NCBI RefSeq assembly: GCF_963855985.1 | Contig: NC_087092.1 | Coordinates: 7,626,001 to 7,690,000 of the forward strand | Length of the DNA stretch: 64,000 nucleotides | Direction of reading: 5' to 3' | From: Ostrinia nubilalis | Taxonomy: Eukaryota > Arthropoda > Insecta > Lepidoptera > Crambidae | Shown: positions 48,280 through 60,300 of the stretch, piece after piece | Layout of the letters: the number at the start of each line of letters is the position of its first letter | Position numbering within the stretch: the first letter of the stretch is position 1 | Translations under genes and position numbers: made by a program | The notes under the pieces: model-generated | What the model saw: only the letters and a program-made list of their open reading frames with translations | What the model was told of the DNA's origin: nothing | Database searches by the model: none

Positions 48280-50074
48280 AATAGGACAGTTTAGAAAAAA
48301 TAGGCTGTACTCACGCTGTTACATGAAAATTGATATTCGACAAAAACGGTAGTACGACATTCAAAACAGCGTGTAGGTACCTTATAACTCTCAAGCGCCG
48401 TTTTCGTATTTACGGGTCCATTTGTCGCAGTTTCTCAACGACATCGCAGATAGTAAACCACAAAGCATTGCTTTACTTCAGTAGCTAATATACTTAACTA
48501 CCGTAAATAAACATAGCGTGGAAGTAGCCAGTAGGTATCTACACACTTCTTCAATCATAGCAAAATCTTCAAATCCTATTAAGCCAGAACCTCCCACATT
48601 TTCTAACATGTTGCTGTTTAACTTGTTACTTTACAAGTAAATTACATTTTGGTACGTTGTCCATCCTAGCCAAATAGAAAACCGTTTGGGAATTACTAAC
48701 CTACCTGTAAGCTTCATAAAGTATTTACGTGACTTGTTAGGCCCAGAATCTATTTATGTAGGTAGGTACATTGATAGAGCGTAACTTGTAACTTTAATCC
48801 GAGTTGTTTTTGTTGTTAATGAACCTTTGACATAGGTGCCGCTTACGAGAAATACGAGTATGTAAGTAATATCATGGACTTATAAATTACTAAATCCGTT
48901 CAGTAGTTTTTGCTTGAAAGAGTAACAAACATTCAGACATCAATACAAACTTTTGCATTTATAAATATTAGTAGGATTTAGGTAGGTAGGTTTCCCATTT
49001 TTCAATTACTTGCGCTGCTCTACGTACTTATATCAAATAATGTACCTACCTAACTGCTAAGCATTTCCATTTGCAGCCAGCCGACGGGAGCGGCACTGCA
49101 CAATACTGCACAACGATGATAAAAATTAAATTAAAATCCGGAGTTTTCGGATTTTCCTCTCTAAGTTAAGTATTTATTGACACGTACTTTACTCTTAACG
49201 CTTGATAACACGCACCTACTTACTCATTGGCTTTATAATAATTAAGTGTAGCGCAGAAAAAATATTAATAACTTACGAGTATCTACTCCTCTGTTCCTAC
49301 AAATAGCATTTTGCTTCATCGTTTCATTATGATTTATTTTTAAAAAATTTACGCCAGATCTTAAATTAATAAAGCCAGATGATATGATATTGAAAGCTCA
49401 TGACAAAAGCTCTGCTCCGCTTTGGAGATTGAAACGACAAAGGTGTAAGTAAATTGTGAAATAAATAGCCGCACTACATAATATCTATGGTTACCTACGT
49501 GTGCCTACGATTAGGTATCATATTTATAGTTAGAGGGTGTTTCAGCTTTCTAATTTTTTGAGGATTTTCCTACAAAAACTTTCGGTGGCAGAGGTGTATT
49601 TGGTTCCCTTGTTTTATAGAGATATTTTGTCCATTTATGCATGTCAATTAAGAAAAATAAAACCACAAATTGTTTTCCTCGGAACTCTATCGGATGAGGC
49701 TAGTAGACTCTATAGTAAATTTCCTGACCAAAATGACAGTTGACGGACGGATTTGGATATGGATTGATTTGAAAATCGGCTTGAAAAGATGATAATAAAT
49801 TGTACTAATTTAAAAGATGATAATAAAGTTATTGAGTAAAACCTAGGACCTAATGCTCCGGTTTACAATAAACAAGACGCAAATCAATTTGACCAAAATT
49901 TTAAATACATAGATACTAACTTCGCCTGGGGTTTTCCCGGAAATTATTCGAATTTTTCGCCCTAACACCATCCTTGGCTTCAACAAACGTAGAAAAAAGA
50001 ATTGGTAAAATTTGTCCCGGCGTTGTTGAGTTATGCGCTTACCAACACATTTTGCGAATCATTTTTATATTATA
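48280..50074. other. Gene-free stretch with a LINE tail
   Basis: No exon recognised. At 48880-48977 the sequence CAAACATTCAGACATCAATA followed by GCATTTATAAATATTAGTAG resembles the LINE 3' end at 26700-26794 without its ACAG array. At 49775-49835 the motif AAAAGATGATAATAAA is repeated twice. Confidence 0.4.
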
Positions 50075-50516
50075 CAGGGTGTAGTTTTGTAAAACAACAC
50101 CCATCTCAGGGGTGGTAGTATACACGACACTGATGCCAAAAAAAATTTAATTTTCATGGAAAAATCCATGAAATTGTAATTATATAAATATAATAATATA
50201 AATGTAAATTGTAGGAAAATGGTATTATTACGCGGGCGAGCTATCAGTCCGTCCCCTCGCTCTCCCGGAGCGGCGGCCGCAAGTGCTCGGAGGTGTAACA
50301 AGTTTTTTTACTAATAAAGTGATAGTTAAAATTTTATTTATAAATAAATAAATAAATATCCTTGGACATTTTACACTGCGCTTCTAGTCCCAAACTAAGC
50401 AAAGCTTGTACTATGGGTACTAGACAATTTATATTTTTCTTGTAATTACTTTCATGTGTACTACCACCCCTGAGCGTTGGGCTGAGATGGGCGTTGTTTT
50501 ACAAAACCACATCCTG
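50075..50516. mobile_element. TA-flanked MITE, 442 bp, CAGGGTGTAG ends
   Basis: It starts CAGGGTGTAGTTTTGTAAAA and ends with the inverse, TTTTACAAAACCACATCCTG, between TA dinucleotides. The inverted arms (about 65 bp) include ACAACACCCATCTCAGG and CCTGAGCGTTGGGCTGAGAT. A dispersed repeat fragment with CTAGTCCCAAACTAAG lies inside at ~50340-50430. The Tc1/mariner-type assignment rests on the TA flanks only. Confidence 0.72.
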
Positions 50517-50559
50517 TAGATTATTTTAAAGTTGGAGTTTTGCCTATAAATTAAGAATA

Positions 50560-52027
50560 ACAAATCTGTAGTTTAGATTTTTTATTGTATAATAATATTA
50601 TGTTTGTACATCTCTTGAGAATGACAAAATACAGATCTAATCCTTGGGCGACCAGAGTTTGTTCGTCCAAGGTCTATATCATAACATTTTCTAAGCAAAA
50701 CATTAACTTTTGTACACAGTGATAATGTACCTCATCTACTTCGAATGTAATGTGTAAATTAACTATTTACATAGAAAGTCTATGACATGCCTCTTAACAA
50801 CGACATCAACAACAATAGGCAAAAAACTATATCTACTTTTCCATAAATATGTATAATTTTACATGTGTTACAACATATACAGACAAGAAATATATAATAA
50901 TTCACGTTAAATATTATTGCATAATTCTTAAGAATATTGTGATCTGGTATCTATTCTTTATTTTACCTTAAAATTAGGTACATTTAGATACTAAAAATAA
51001 AGTTAGGCCGTCACTATATTACCATTTAGGTTCTAAGAACCTATTGATATAATTTATGGTGAATGCGTTAACTTTGACGTAAATAAAATAGCATTCATAT
51101 GTAACAAAAACATAAGGAGGACTATTATACATAATATAGCATTGATAAAATTATCTTATTGCAATTAGTTGTTGCTAATCGTTATTGTCGTTTCATTATT
51201 ATTGACAGACTGTAACATGGATAACATATAATATGGTCCAAAACTCCAAATAAGAATTTGTAGCATGTAACCTATGCAATTTTATATTTGTTACAAAATT
51301 AAAATTAAATAATGCATTACAATACCAAGATTTGTATGATGATAACATAATGGCAGCCTCAATTAAATAGTAGACAAAAATTCGTAGTTTAAGTAACTCT
51401 AATATTCCATCAACCAGTGGAAATAAAAATATAAGCTACTTTCATTATTGTATAGTGCTGAGCTGAGTGTCTCTTTCATTGCTTATATGTATATTTTGTA
51501 TAATATTTTAATTTACTGAAATTTATAAAGGGGACAAAGACCACAAGTACTTATTACAATCACACCATTAAGTACCAAATTGAGGTAATGACAGAACACA
51601 AGTCTATTTGTCCCCATGCCTGTTTTTAAGCATTTAATTCAATTTTAAAGGATGTAACTAAAAACATATTGAGAAAAATATTTCACAAGTACATAGAGCT
51701 ACTATGAGCAATGCTATTTATATTAATATCTATGTTTACATAGATAATACTACATTATAGTGGGTATACTATTACAGTCTAAAAGCCAATAACTTAAACA
51801 TAAGACTCTTATTATACATGCAGAAATTCAGTTTGCTAATAAATGAATAAAAGCAAAAGAATATGAATGAATATGCTATACCAGCTGCTATCCATTGATT
51901 GTCGCAGGAATGTACTCAGTCGTTATACAATCAACTGATATGCTACTCCTAATATTAAGTATTTATGTAAGTATTGTGCATCAAATCACACAAGACAACA
52001 GAATACTTGCAAACCCATTTTCTATCT
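50560..52027 (-). terminator. Probable NECAP 3'UTR with poly(A) signals
   Basis: Downstream of the NECAP stop the minus strand carries AATAAA at 50586-50581 and 50962-50957, giving a 3'UTR of about 1.1 or 1.5 kb. The stretch is AT-rich, free of recognisable mobile elements and non-coding. The assignment is inference from position. Confidence 0.4.
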
Positions 52028-52085
52028 TCAAAACTGCACCCAGTTCTGTTGATTGGCAGGTGTAGTCGGCTTTTGGCTTGGGGCA
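52028..52085 (-). CDS. NECAP: NECAP exon 5 (terminal micro-exon)
   Basis: After the acceptor TTTACAG this 58-base exon encodes (S)[18 protein letters not shown] and TGA. The NWVQF end is the conserved NECAP C-terminus, which confirms the splice. Confidence 0.9.
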
Positions 52086-53775
52086 CTGTAAATTACAAAA
52101 ACATTACACACTCAAGTCTTATAGAAACAAGTTCGTTCGTTCGTTTCAGCCAAATGACGTCCACTGCTGGACAAAGGCCTCCCCCAAGGTTTTCCACAAT
52201 GAACGGTCCTGCGCTGCCCGCATCCAGCACGGGGCACATAGCTCGTAGAGACGATGGCCGTTGGGGCAGGAAAGTTCTCGAGTGGCGACCACGGGCTGGA
52301 AAACGTAGCGTGGGCAGGCCTCCTACTAGGTGGACCGACGATCTGGTAAAGGTCGCGGGAAGAAACAAGTAAAATAATGGATTTACAAAATATTCTAAAG
52401 CCTGGTCCGTAAACACATAGAATTTTGTCCAATGACCCCAAGCTACCCATCCTTATCGCTCACGGACCAGGCTTTAAAGTAGACAAAGAATGAGTTATGT
52501 AGGCCTAAGATGCGCGCCGCGATAAGCGGTTATCACGCCATTTTATCGATTTTCCCCATACATTTTGACGTCGATAAAAGTTATCACGGCGCGCATTTAG
52601 GCCTAATGAACAAAGTTATAGATATAAACAAAGTCGGAGAGAGTGAGATATGTTTATATTTGATTGAAAAGAAAAAATATTACCTAGCCGAGTTGAATTC
52701 ACCCCAGTCAGAGTTTCCTGGTGCAGCAGCCACGGCAGATGATGGTGACGGGGCATGCTGCGGTGACGGTGGAGGCGGCAGACGCGACCCCGACCCCCCG
52801 GGCGGCGGGGGCAGCAGGCCTCCACCCAGGCCCGACCCAACACCACGCCTGGGCTTACTTCCTTCACTGCCGTCTTTCTTCTACAAGTATTAAGAAAAAG
52901 ATTTTTGTATTTTTGATGACAACAATAAATTAGATTTGTTTTTATAATAAATTAGAAAAAAAAGTTTCTATTTTTTGAGTGGTAAGCAAGGTGCATATTA
53001 TTTTATTAACTTTGTTTTTTTTTAACTGAAATTACTTGAAACTTATAAGTACTGAAATCAATGATAAATCTACAAGTAGATATGTTTGAACTAAGAAAAA
53101 TACACATACTGTAATCTTCATATTGATCTTTATAGTCTCTCCATCCTTAAACCCGAGGTCCAGATTCTGCTGAGGAGCCTGCTCCCCTTCCTGCTCCTTC
53201 CTCAGCCACTTGAAGTGGTCTTGTAAAGCTACATTGAGATCAAAAGAGTCTGAACGGTCACCAAATCCTAGACCAATGTATGCAGTCCTCCCTGAAAGAA
53301 AATTGTCCTTGAGTAGTAGTCAACTTAGTGTGGTTAACTTCAAATCAGTTCTACCAAGTTTATCTTAATAACAGAAATATTACTGGTAGGTTACAATATT
53401 TTATCTTACCATTATCATCTTGAATCCTCACGACAAAGTAACGTGAACTGTCGGTAACAGATTCCAGGGCCACTCCAGGATATTTATCAATGGGGCATTT
53501 CGCGAATAACTCCCCAGATGCTTTATCCTCCAATTTCATTATCAGCTCCTCGCCTTTTGCGACCAGTCGCATACGACCTGTCCATTGAGGCTCCTGCAGA
53601 TTCCAATCAGCCGCCCTGAAAAACGCCTACTTTTAGCATACCTACCTCAAACAATAAAACAGTGAGAGTTGAGACAAATAAAAACTTACCTATACCCTCT
53701 ATTGGTAGTTTTCGGGGGTATTTTAAATACAAACACTTCATTTTTTACCAGTAATACACTTTCATACGACTCCAT
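52028..53775 (-). CDS. NECAP: NECAP-type endocytosis-associated protein (adaptin-ear-binding coat protein)
   Basis: Five minus-strand exons join in frame: 53775-53690, 53615-53410, 53291-53110, 52880-52684, 52085-52028 (729 nt, 242 aa; vertebrate NECAPs are about 270). The N-terminal PHear domain is clear: [97 protein letters not shown]. After [11 protein letters not shown] the tail is Pro/Gly-rich and carries two WxxF motifs: DWGEF and the terminal WVQF. Such motifs bind AP-2 and AP-1 ear domains in clathrin-coated pit assembly. The start (AACATGG context) matches the family N-terminus; the frame is open further upstream, but those residues are not family-like. Divergent with peflin. Confidence 0.95.
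52123..52370. mobile_element. RTE-like LINE insertion with internal inversion, in NECAP intron 4
   Basis: The left half (52133-52227) carries the LINE 3' end in minus orientation with its GAACGAAC-type tail. The right half (52228-52360) carries more upstream LINE sequence ([20 protein letters not shown] and PTRWTDDL when read on the plus strand) in plus orientation. An exact 10-bp target duplication, AGAAACAAGT, flanks the whole (52123-52132 and 52361-52370). Both halves thus entered in one event. Confidence 0.88.
52396..52476. mobile_element. Tiny foldback MITE, 81 bp
   Basis: Perfect 15-base inverted ends, TAAAGCCTGGTCCGT and ACGGACCAGGCTTTA, in NECAP intron 4. Non-coding. Confidence 0.6.
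52500..52605. mobile_element. Small foldback MITE, 106 bp
   Basis: The inverted ends are TAGGCCTAAGATGCGCGCCG and CGGCGCGCATTTAGGCCTA, with further pairing inside (GGTTATCACG / TTATCACGG). It lies in NECAP intron 4, about 80 bp from the exon 4 donor. Confidence 0.65.
52684..52880 (-). CDS. NECAP: NECAP exon 4
   Basis: It encodes [20 protein letters not shown], a Pro/Gly/Ser-rich stretch, and ends [12 protein letters not shown] in phase 2 at CTAG|GTAATA. If the intron is retained, translation stops at once at TAA (52682-52680). Confidence 0.88.
53110..53291 (-). CDS. NECAP: NECAP exon 3
   Basis: It encodes [40 protein letters not shown] and [18 protein letters not shown]. Acceptor TTCTTTCAG, donor ACA|GTATGT in phase 0. 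Confidence 0.93.
53410..53615 (-). CDS. NECAP: NECAP exon 2
   Basis: Core of the PHear domain: [20 protein letters not shown] to [13 protein letters not shown]. Acceptor TTTTTCAG, donor GTAAGA in phase 1. Confidence 0.95.
53690..53775 (-). CDS. NECAP: NECAP exon 1
   Basis: It encodes [20 protein letters not shown] to NRGYR and ends in phase 2 at TATAG|GTAAGT. Confidence 0.93.
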
Positions 53776-54302
53776 GTTAATGAGCTTTTGATTTAAAGTA
53801 TTAATGGCATAAAAAATTACTGCACTCCAATCTGTTTCAATATTTTGTAGGAGAAGAAACAAGAAATACCTAATTCTTTTTATCAATGAGTGACGTGACA
53901 TTGTGACGTTGACGTTGACATTCACGCCAAAGATATAATATATGTGATGCAACATCTGTGGATGCAACGATGATGCAGAGTAACGTGCCAAACAAATAAA
54001 TTGGGGTGAAAAGTGAAGTTGCAAATAAAAAATGTGCCGAAAGATAGCCAATAACCCATCTGTTTTTTATGATTTTAGTCAACAAACGTTAAAATAGAAG
54101 GACAATCAAACAACGTCACTCACAGCTGTTTGTCTGTCAGTGTTGTCAAAAATTTTGTCAATAGAATTTGTCTCAACTCTCAAGTCTCAAAAATTTTGGT
54201 TCACCTTCCAATAAATTAGAAAATTACTAGCAGTAATAGCAAAGAATTATTTTGATTATCCACTGTGTTCAAGCTATCAACTCATAGAGCCCAATAACAA
54301 GA
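53776..54302. promoter_or_regulatory. Shared head-to-head promoter region of NECAP and peflin
   Basis: The two start codons are 527 bp apart on opposite strands. The region contains a cluster of TGACGT-type (CRE/ATF-like) sites at 53891-53896, 53904-53909 and 53910-53915, and an inverted one (ACGTCA) at 54114-54119. No TATA box is obvious. A CRE-rich, TATA-less bidirectional promoter is inference. Confidence 0.55.
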
Positions 54303-54314
54303 ATGGCATACAAC
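54303..54314 (+). CDS. PEF1: Peflin exon 1: four codons
   Basis: ATGGCATACAAC followed by GTAAGT encodes MAYN in phase 0. The ATG context (AAGAATGG) is good and no other start for exon 2 was found nearby. The assignment rests on phase, repeat-like sequence and the divergent promoter; transcript evidence is lacking. Confidence 0.65.
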
Positions 54315-57300
54315 GTAAGTAAAAGTACTTTAATTAATAAAATTATAATATAGATCACTTTAAACTTGTAGGTACTTATTGAAAGTTTTTAATTTCTTAA
54401 TTCTAATAAAACTGCACTGTTGTTTAATATTGGTGTGTAGGTTCTAGAAAGAAAATTACCTTCTCCTACATACAACTAACGGAGGTGTCTGAGGTAAGAG
54501 AGATAAATTATATTTTGATTGGAAAGAATACAATGTAAAAGAGATTTTACTCCTTTCTTATTTGTTTTATGACCCTTTCATTTGCCTTGAGTCCTTGGGG
54601 AGGGCACCAGGTTGTTAATAATGTTAATAATTAAAATGTTAATGATGATTGAATTGCTCACTCTGTATTGTTTACTTAGTATTGGGCACAATTTGTTATT
54701 ATTTTTCTATGAATGTTAATTCTCAATTTCATTCATGAAACCAAATTAAAGTCACTGTGTGGTCCGGTGATCCCTCATCGGAACATGTTTTTTTTTTCTT
54801 AAAGGTAGACTCTTTGCTGATCAACCAGACAAAGGTCCACTTGATATTTATTAGTTAATCTGTTATATAGCCCGACCAGGAACATAAAAACCCTCGCCAT
54901 GTTGCGGAAAACTAATGGTACTAATTTCTTTTAATGGCAACAGTAACTGAAAACTTCATTGACATGTCACCTTGCATGTCAGTCTATTGCTGTCAAAGTG
55001 TAAACAAACTTTATTTTAAATGTACGCAACTGATTTTGTGAATTAAATTGTTAAAATCTTTTTATAGTCGTGAAAGAAAAGTGGTTCACAATGTGTTAAA
55101 GTATTTGTCGAAGAGAAATACTAAGGGTTCGGACAATATTTTCATTGAATAATGTTTCCGACAAAGGTTGTCAAATTGACTGACTTGTTTATCGTATAGT
55201 ACAGTCCACTATGAAAATTAGCTGTGGTTTGTTTCAACTATCTATTTTAAAATTTTTTGTCACTTTCTAAGCGTTGAATTTTATGGAATTGGGAAAGAAG
55301 TACCGAGTTTGAAGTGTTCATGAGCAGACATTGCAGTTGAATATTCAAGTTCTGAATTTGATTATTGATGAATAATAAAATAAATCCTACTAGCTCGATT
55401 GATGGTTTCATTTAATTTATTTAAACCAGGTTACCTATAATAATATTTTTTCGTTAATTTATGAAAATATCAAATTAACCCGTAATCCTGAATCCTGATA
55501 CATAAAGTTAGCCTATTAATTTAACACAGGTACGACTGTACTCAGTGTTGCACTATCAAATGCAATTGACGCGCCTCTATGCCAGGGTTTTTATGTTCCT
55601 GGTCAGGCTATACTATGGTTAAAATATATGAATAATAATGGGTACATACTACACTAATTACCAATCATTATTTTTCTAGTATAGAATCCTCTATGTGTTG
55701 TCCATATGGCCCTTATCCTTAATACTAGAGCTTGTTGGATTTGCGTCTTCATTTGGTCAGCAAAATGCGCGAGTTCTGTGACCTGTCTCACACTTGTAAC
55801 ACAATGTGTTGCGACGCGACCAATAAATACCAGATTTTTTTAAACAATACAAGTAAAAATGGTTAGTAAATATGGTCATGACCAAAGTGAAACACTTTTC
55901 CATCACTCAAAGCCAAGTTTATGGCATTATGATCATAGCCCCAGCCTTTCTTTGAGGCTTTTGCTACGAACAAATATTTGACCGAAACCGAAATTACTAA
56001 TTTTTTTTTTTCCTTTTTTTTATAATTAACTGTTTTTTTTAATAATGTTGAATCGAATAAAATCGATTCGTTTTATTCCACATACTACCGGTATTTACCG
56101 GTTGCTTCGAAATGTGGGATTACATCACTACGCCTTTATAAAAGAAAATGGCGACCGAAGCTATCGCCGTAAATATGTTTAGTTGTTTTTCGAAATTGTG
56201 TTTACTGGCACCCATAAAATGCAATTTTTCTATAACGTGCGAATAAGTGAAGTGAAATATTGTGAGAACTATACAAGAGTGTTATGTTTACATTTGAAAT
56301 TATGTAAGAACAAAGACTCAAATCTTCGTTCCCTTCGTGGATGATTTTGGCACCTGCACAAATGAATGAAAATGGGAGACTCCTATTTGTTGTTGTTTAT
56401 AACAATTTTACTCCTAATACGAGCTTCAGTAGAAAATGAGAGCAATGATTGTCCACTAAAATGTGATTGTTTGAAGCAATATGTGGATTGTTCACGCAAG
56501 AATCTCGTATCTGTGCCAAAAATTCCTCAGTGGGTGGAACAATTGGATCTCAGTTACAATCGATTGAGTGGAAATGTAACTGGAAGTTTGGATAATTTAA
56601 TGAGCTTGAAAGTACTGAAATTAGACAAGAACTTGCTTCACCATATTCCAGATATTTTGAAACATGAAGAAATTCAAGAAGTTAGTCTAAACCGAAATAT
56701 GATTGGTTCCATAGATGCAGGACATTTTCCTGCTAATAGTTCCATCAGGATACTGAATTTGAATAGTAATAATATTAAATTGATTGAAGAAGGAGCTTTA
56801 AACAATCTAACTAACATGATGATATTAAAATTAAACAGAAATGAAATCACATCACTTCCAAATGATTTATTTAAATATCAGTCCAACCTAAGGACTTTGG
56901 AACTCAATCATAATAAACTACATGTAATCAATGGGCTGCTTTTTCAAGGATTATCCAATTTGACCGTTTTAAAACTAAAATATAACAATATTGACAATAT
57001 AATGGATGGTGCCTTTTTTGGATTCAGATCCGTGAATTTATTACAATTAGATCATAATAAAATAAGGAGTATATCTAAGGGCTGGATGTATGGACTTGAG
57101 TCATTAGCTACATTATCTATGTCCAATAATTTGATAAGAGAAGTAGACCCTGGAAGCTGGGAACTATGTGCAAATTTGAAAATGCTGGACTTGTCCAATA
57201 ACTACTTAGTTGAAATAGAAGGCCGAACATTTCAACATTTGAAAAACTTGGAAACTCTCAACCTGAGCTATAACAATATATCTTCCATCTCACAAGAAGC

Positions 57301-60300
57301 TTTTAGTCACATGATCAAACTAAGAACTCTGCACTTGAATAATAATAAAATCTCTTGGACAGTTGAAGATATGTCAGGACCTTTCTCTAAATTACAGAAT
57401 TTAGTGACTTTTAGTCTGGCTGCTAATCACATTAAATCAATAAATTCTAGAGCCTTTGAAGGATTATCTAATCTTGGAGAACTGGATTTAACTGGTAACA
57501 ACATAACTTCAATCCAGCAACATGCATTTGATTCAATGATGAAACTAAAGAAATTGCATTTGAACTCTTCTTCATTGCTCTGTGATTGTAATATTTTGTG
57601 GATTGTTAAATGGATGAGAGAAAAAGTAGATCAGAAATACATAACTGCTACCTGTGCTTATCCAGCTGAGGTCAGTGGTCAGACTATATCTAAACTAAAA
57701 GAAGAAAATTGTGGAGATTCACCCAAACCTAAAGTTGTAGAACATCCTAAAGCTCATCTCGCTATAAAAGGAAGACCAGCCAACCTGGTATGCTCAGCTA
57801 CTTCCAGCCCATTCAGTAATATGACATTTTTGTGGAGAAAAAATAATGAAAACTTAAGTAATCCCACTGTATATGAAAATATTACTTTATCAGTCACTGG
57901 CAAATCAAGAGCAACATCTGTTTTGGTAATACCAAATGTGACTCACGCTGATTCTGGTAAATACCAATGCATTGTCAGTAATAACTTTGGCACTACATAT
58001 TCTTCCAAAGCTAAAATCAACATTGTTACATTTCCGAAGTTCATAAAAACACCAACAAATGTAACTGTTAAGACAGGAGAAACAGTAACACTGAACTGTG
58101 CTGCTACTGGTGACCCACCTCCAGAAATCTCTTGGAAAAAAGATGGTGGTAATGATTTTCCTGCAGCTAGAGAAAGGCGAATGAATGTCATGCCCACCGA
58201 CCATCTATTCTTCATTGTAAATGCAAAAACAACTGATATGGGTATATACAGCTGTGCAGCCAAGAATCCTGCTGGAACTATTATAGCCAATGCAACATTA
58301 TCAGTCTTGCAAGAACCATCTTTTGTAAGAGTTATGGAGAACAAAGAAGTGACCAGTGGAGACTCAGTGGTGTTACAATGTATGATATCAGGGTCACCAA
58401 AACCAGTGATAAAATGGCTAAAAGATGGTACACCAATTGTTCACACTGAAAGACATTACTTGACAGCTGAGGACCAACTGTTGATAATCATTGGTGCTGA
58501 ATCTGGAGATGCAGGAAGATATGAATGTGAGATTACTAATGAACTGGGAACTAAAAAAGATATGACTGAGTTAAGGGTGTTACCACCAGTAGCCATTATG
58601 GTGAACGAGGAAGATATGACAGGGATAATTATAATAACAGTAGTGTGCTGTGCTGTTGGAACTTCTATTATATGGGTAGTGATAATATACCACACTCGAA
58701 GGCGTATGGCTCGAGCTGTTCCTAATTACCCCACCGAAAGTATGAAAATGACACAAATAGTGCATAGTGATAGTGATTCTCCAGCGATATTCCCAGACAA
58801 TGTGTCAGAACATTCATCTTGTAAAGACAGTGGGACTGGTGATTCAGCCAAACAAACCAGCTTTGATGGTGTGCCTGCTGACAGAAATGACCAAGTTCAT
58901 TTTGAAACAGCAGTCTGTCACAGTTATTCTCCAGTGCCAGAAGCACATAAACTTCTTCCATCATCATTCAAACCATCTATTCAAGTGTGTGTAAACACAT
59001 CTGTAACTCCAGCTACTTACAGTTTTTCTAGTCACAGTGATAACATTTAGTTTATAAATATATTTTTTCTTTAAGTAGGTACTAGTTGTTTAGTAATTGA
59101 ACATTGCATTTTCACTATTTACTTTTGAAGAAATGATCAAAAATACCAATATTTATACACACTTGAGTAGATGATATTTATGGAATGAGAAGTGGAGATA
59201 TTTGATTGTTTTATTTAATTATCTAAACTGACAAACCTTTACAGTCAAATATCGATCTTATATTTATTTGTAAAACAAGAACACCTTGTGTATTATAATG
59301 TTTTGAGAGTTCTGTAAGTTTTAGGATTAACCAAGGAGTTAAAATTATAACTAAAATAGTTGTGTTAACTTATCCTACTTGTATGTATTTGTGTATGTGT
59401 ACTTTACCTAGATATAATATGTATCCTGTACTTAGTGAAAAAGCATTGTTAATGGCCACAGTTAATGAGACATTGTAGTCACTTGTTTTTACACAGGCCT
59501 AATTTTATAGTGATTCAATTTTATTGTGATCTACGTATGAAATACCCATATTTACTAGTAGTAGTAGGTTAGATGGATTATTTTAGGTACAAATGTATTG
59601 GTCATGCTTAAATTGTTGTCAGGTGTCATATAGCTTTGCTCAGCTTGGGACCATACAGCATTGTGTATGATGTCTGAGAATATTATTATTAATGTATCTA
59701 CAATTAAATCAACACCCCTTGTGCTCTAGGTAGGTATAATTACAATACTCTAGGGCACCATGATAAGGCTGACTGTAGTATACACAACACATACACTCAA
59801 AATCAAGTGACTGTACTGTCTCCTATGTGTGTAGCTCCTTTTTTGCTTAGTCTAGTACAAAATGTAACAAACTTGCCAGTATTGGTTTTTATGTAAAAGA
59901 CTGAATGTCATTTAAGTAATTGTTGTTTTCTAATATTATAGCAGCAACACCTATGTAATAGGAAATAAATAAAAATGTACATAGGTATACATGTAGGGTT
60001 TTAGGTTATTTCCATTAAACTCATTATTCTGAGAATGTTATTGACAATGTTATATTTCAATATTATTATTTTCATAAATAATATCCCATGATATAATGTG
60101 TTATTGTGTCATAAAATCTAAGCCATCTTAGGCTGACGAAAAGTAAGAAATCTTTATAAAATGCATTTAAAATAGTCAAAAAAATATGAGTTTACTAATA
60201 TTATTGTACCTAATTGAAATTATTTTAAAGCTTAAACTATTATGATCAAAAACCATGCCTCAAACCTATTAATATAAAAAAACAGTTGTCTGGATTAACC

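Noticed and set aside
53686..54051. Longer NECAP start at 54051 giving about 90 extra residues
   Set aside because: The added residues are unlike NECAP; the family start MESYESV at 53775 has a good initiation context.
57943..58344. 133-codon frame antisense to the LRIG gene
   Set aside because: It lies wholly opposite a strong coding region and has no motif; it is a shadow of the sense codons.
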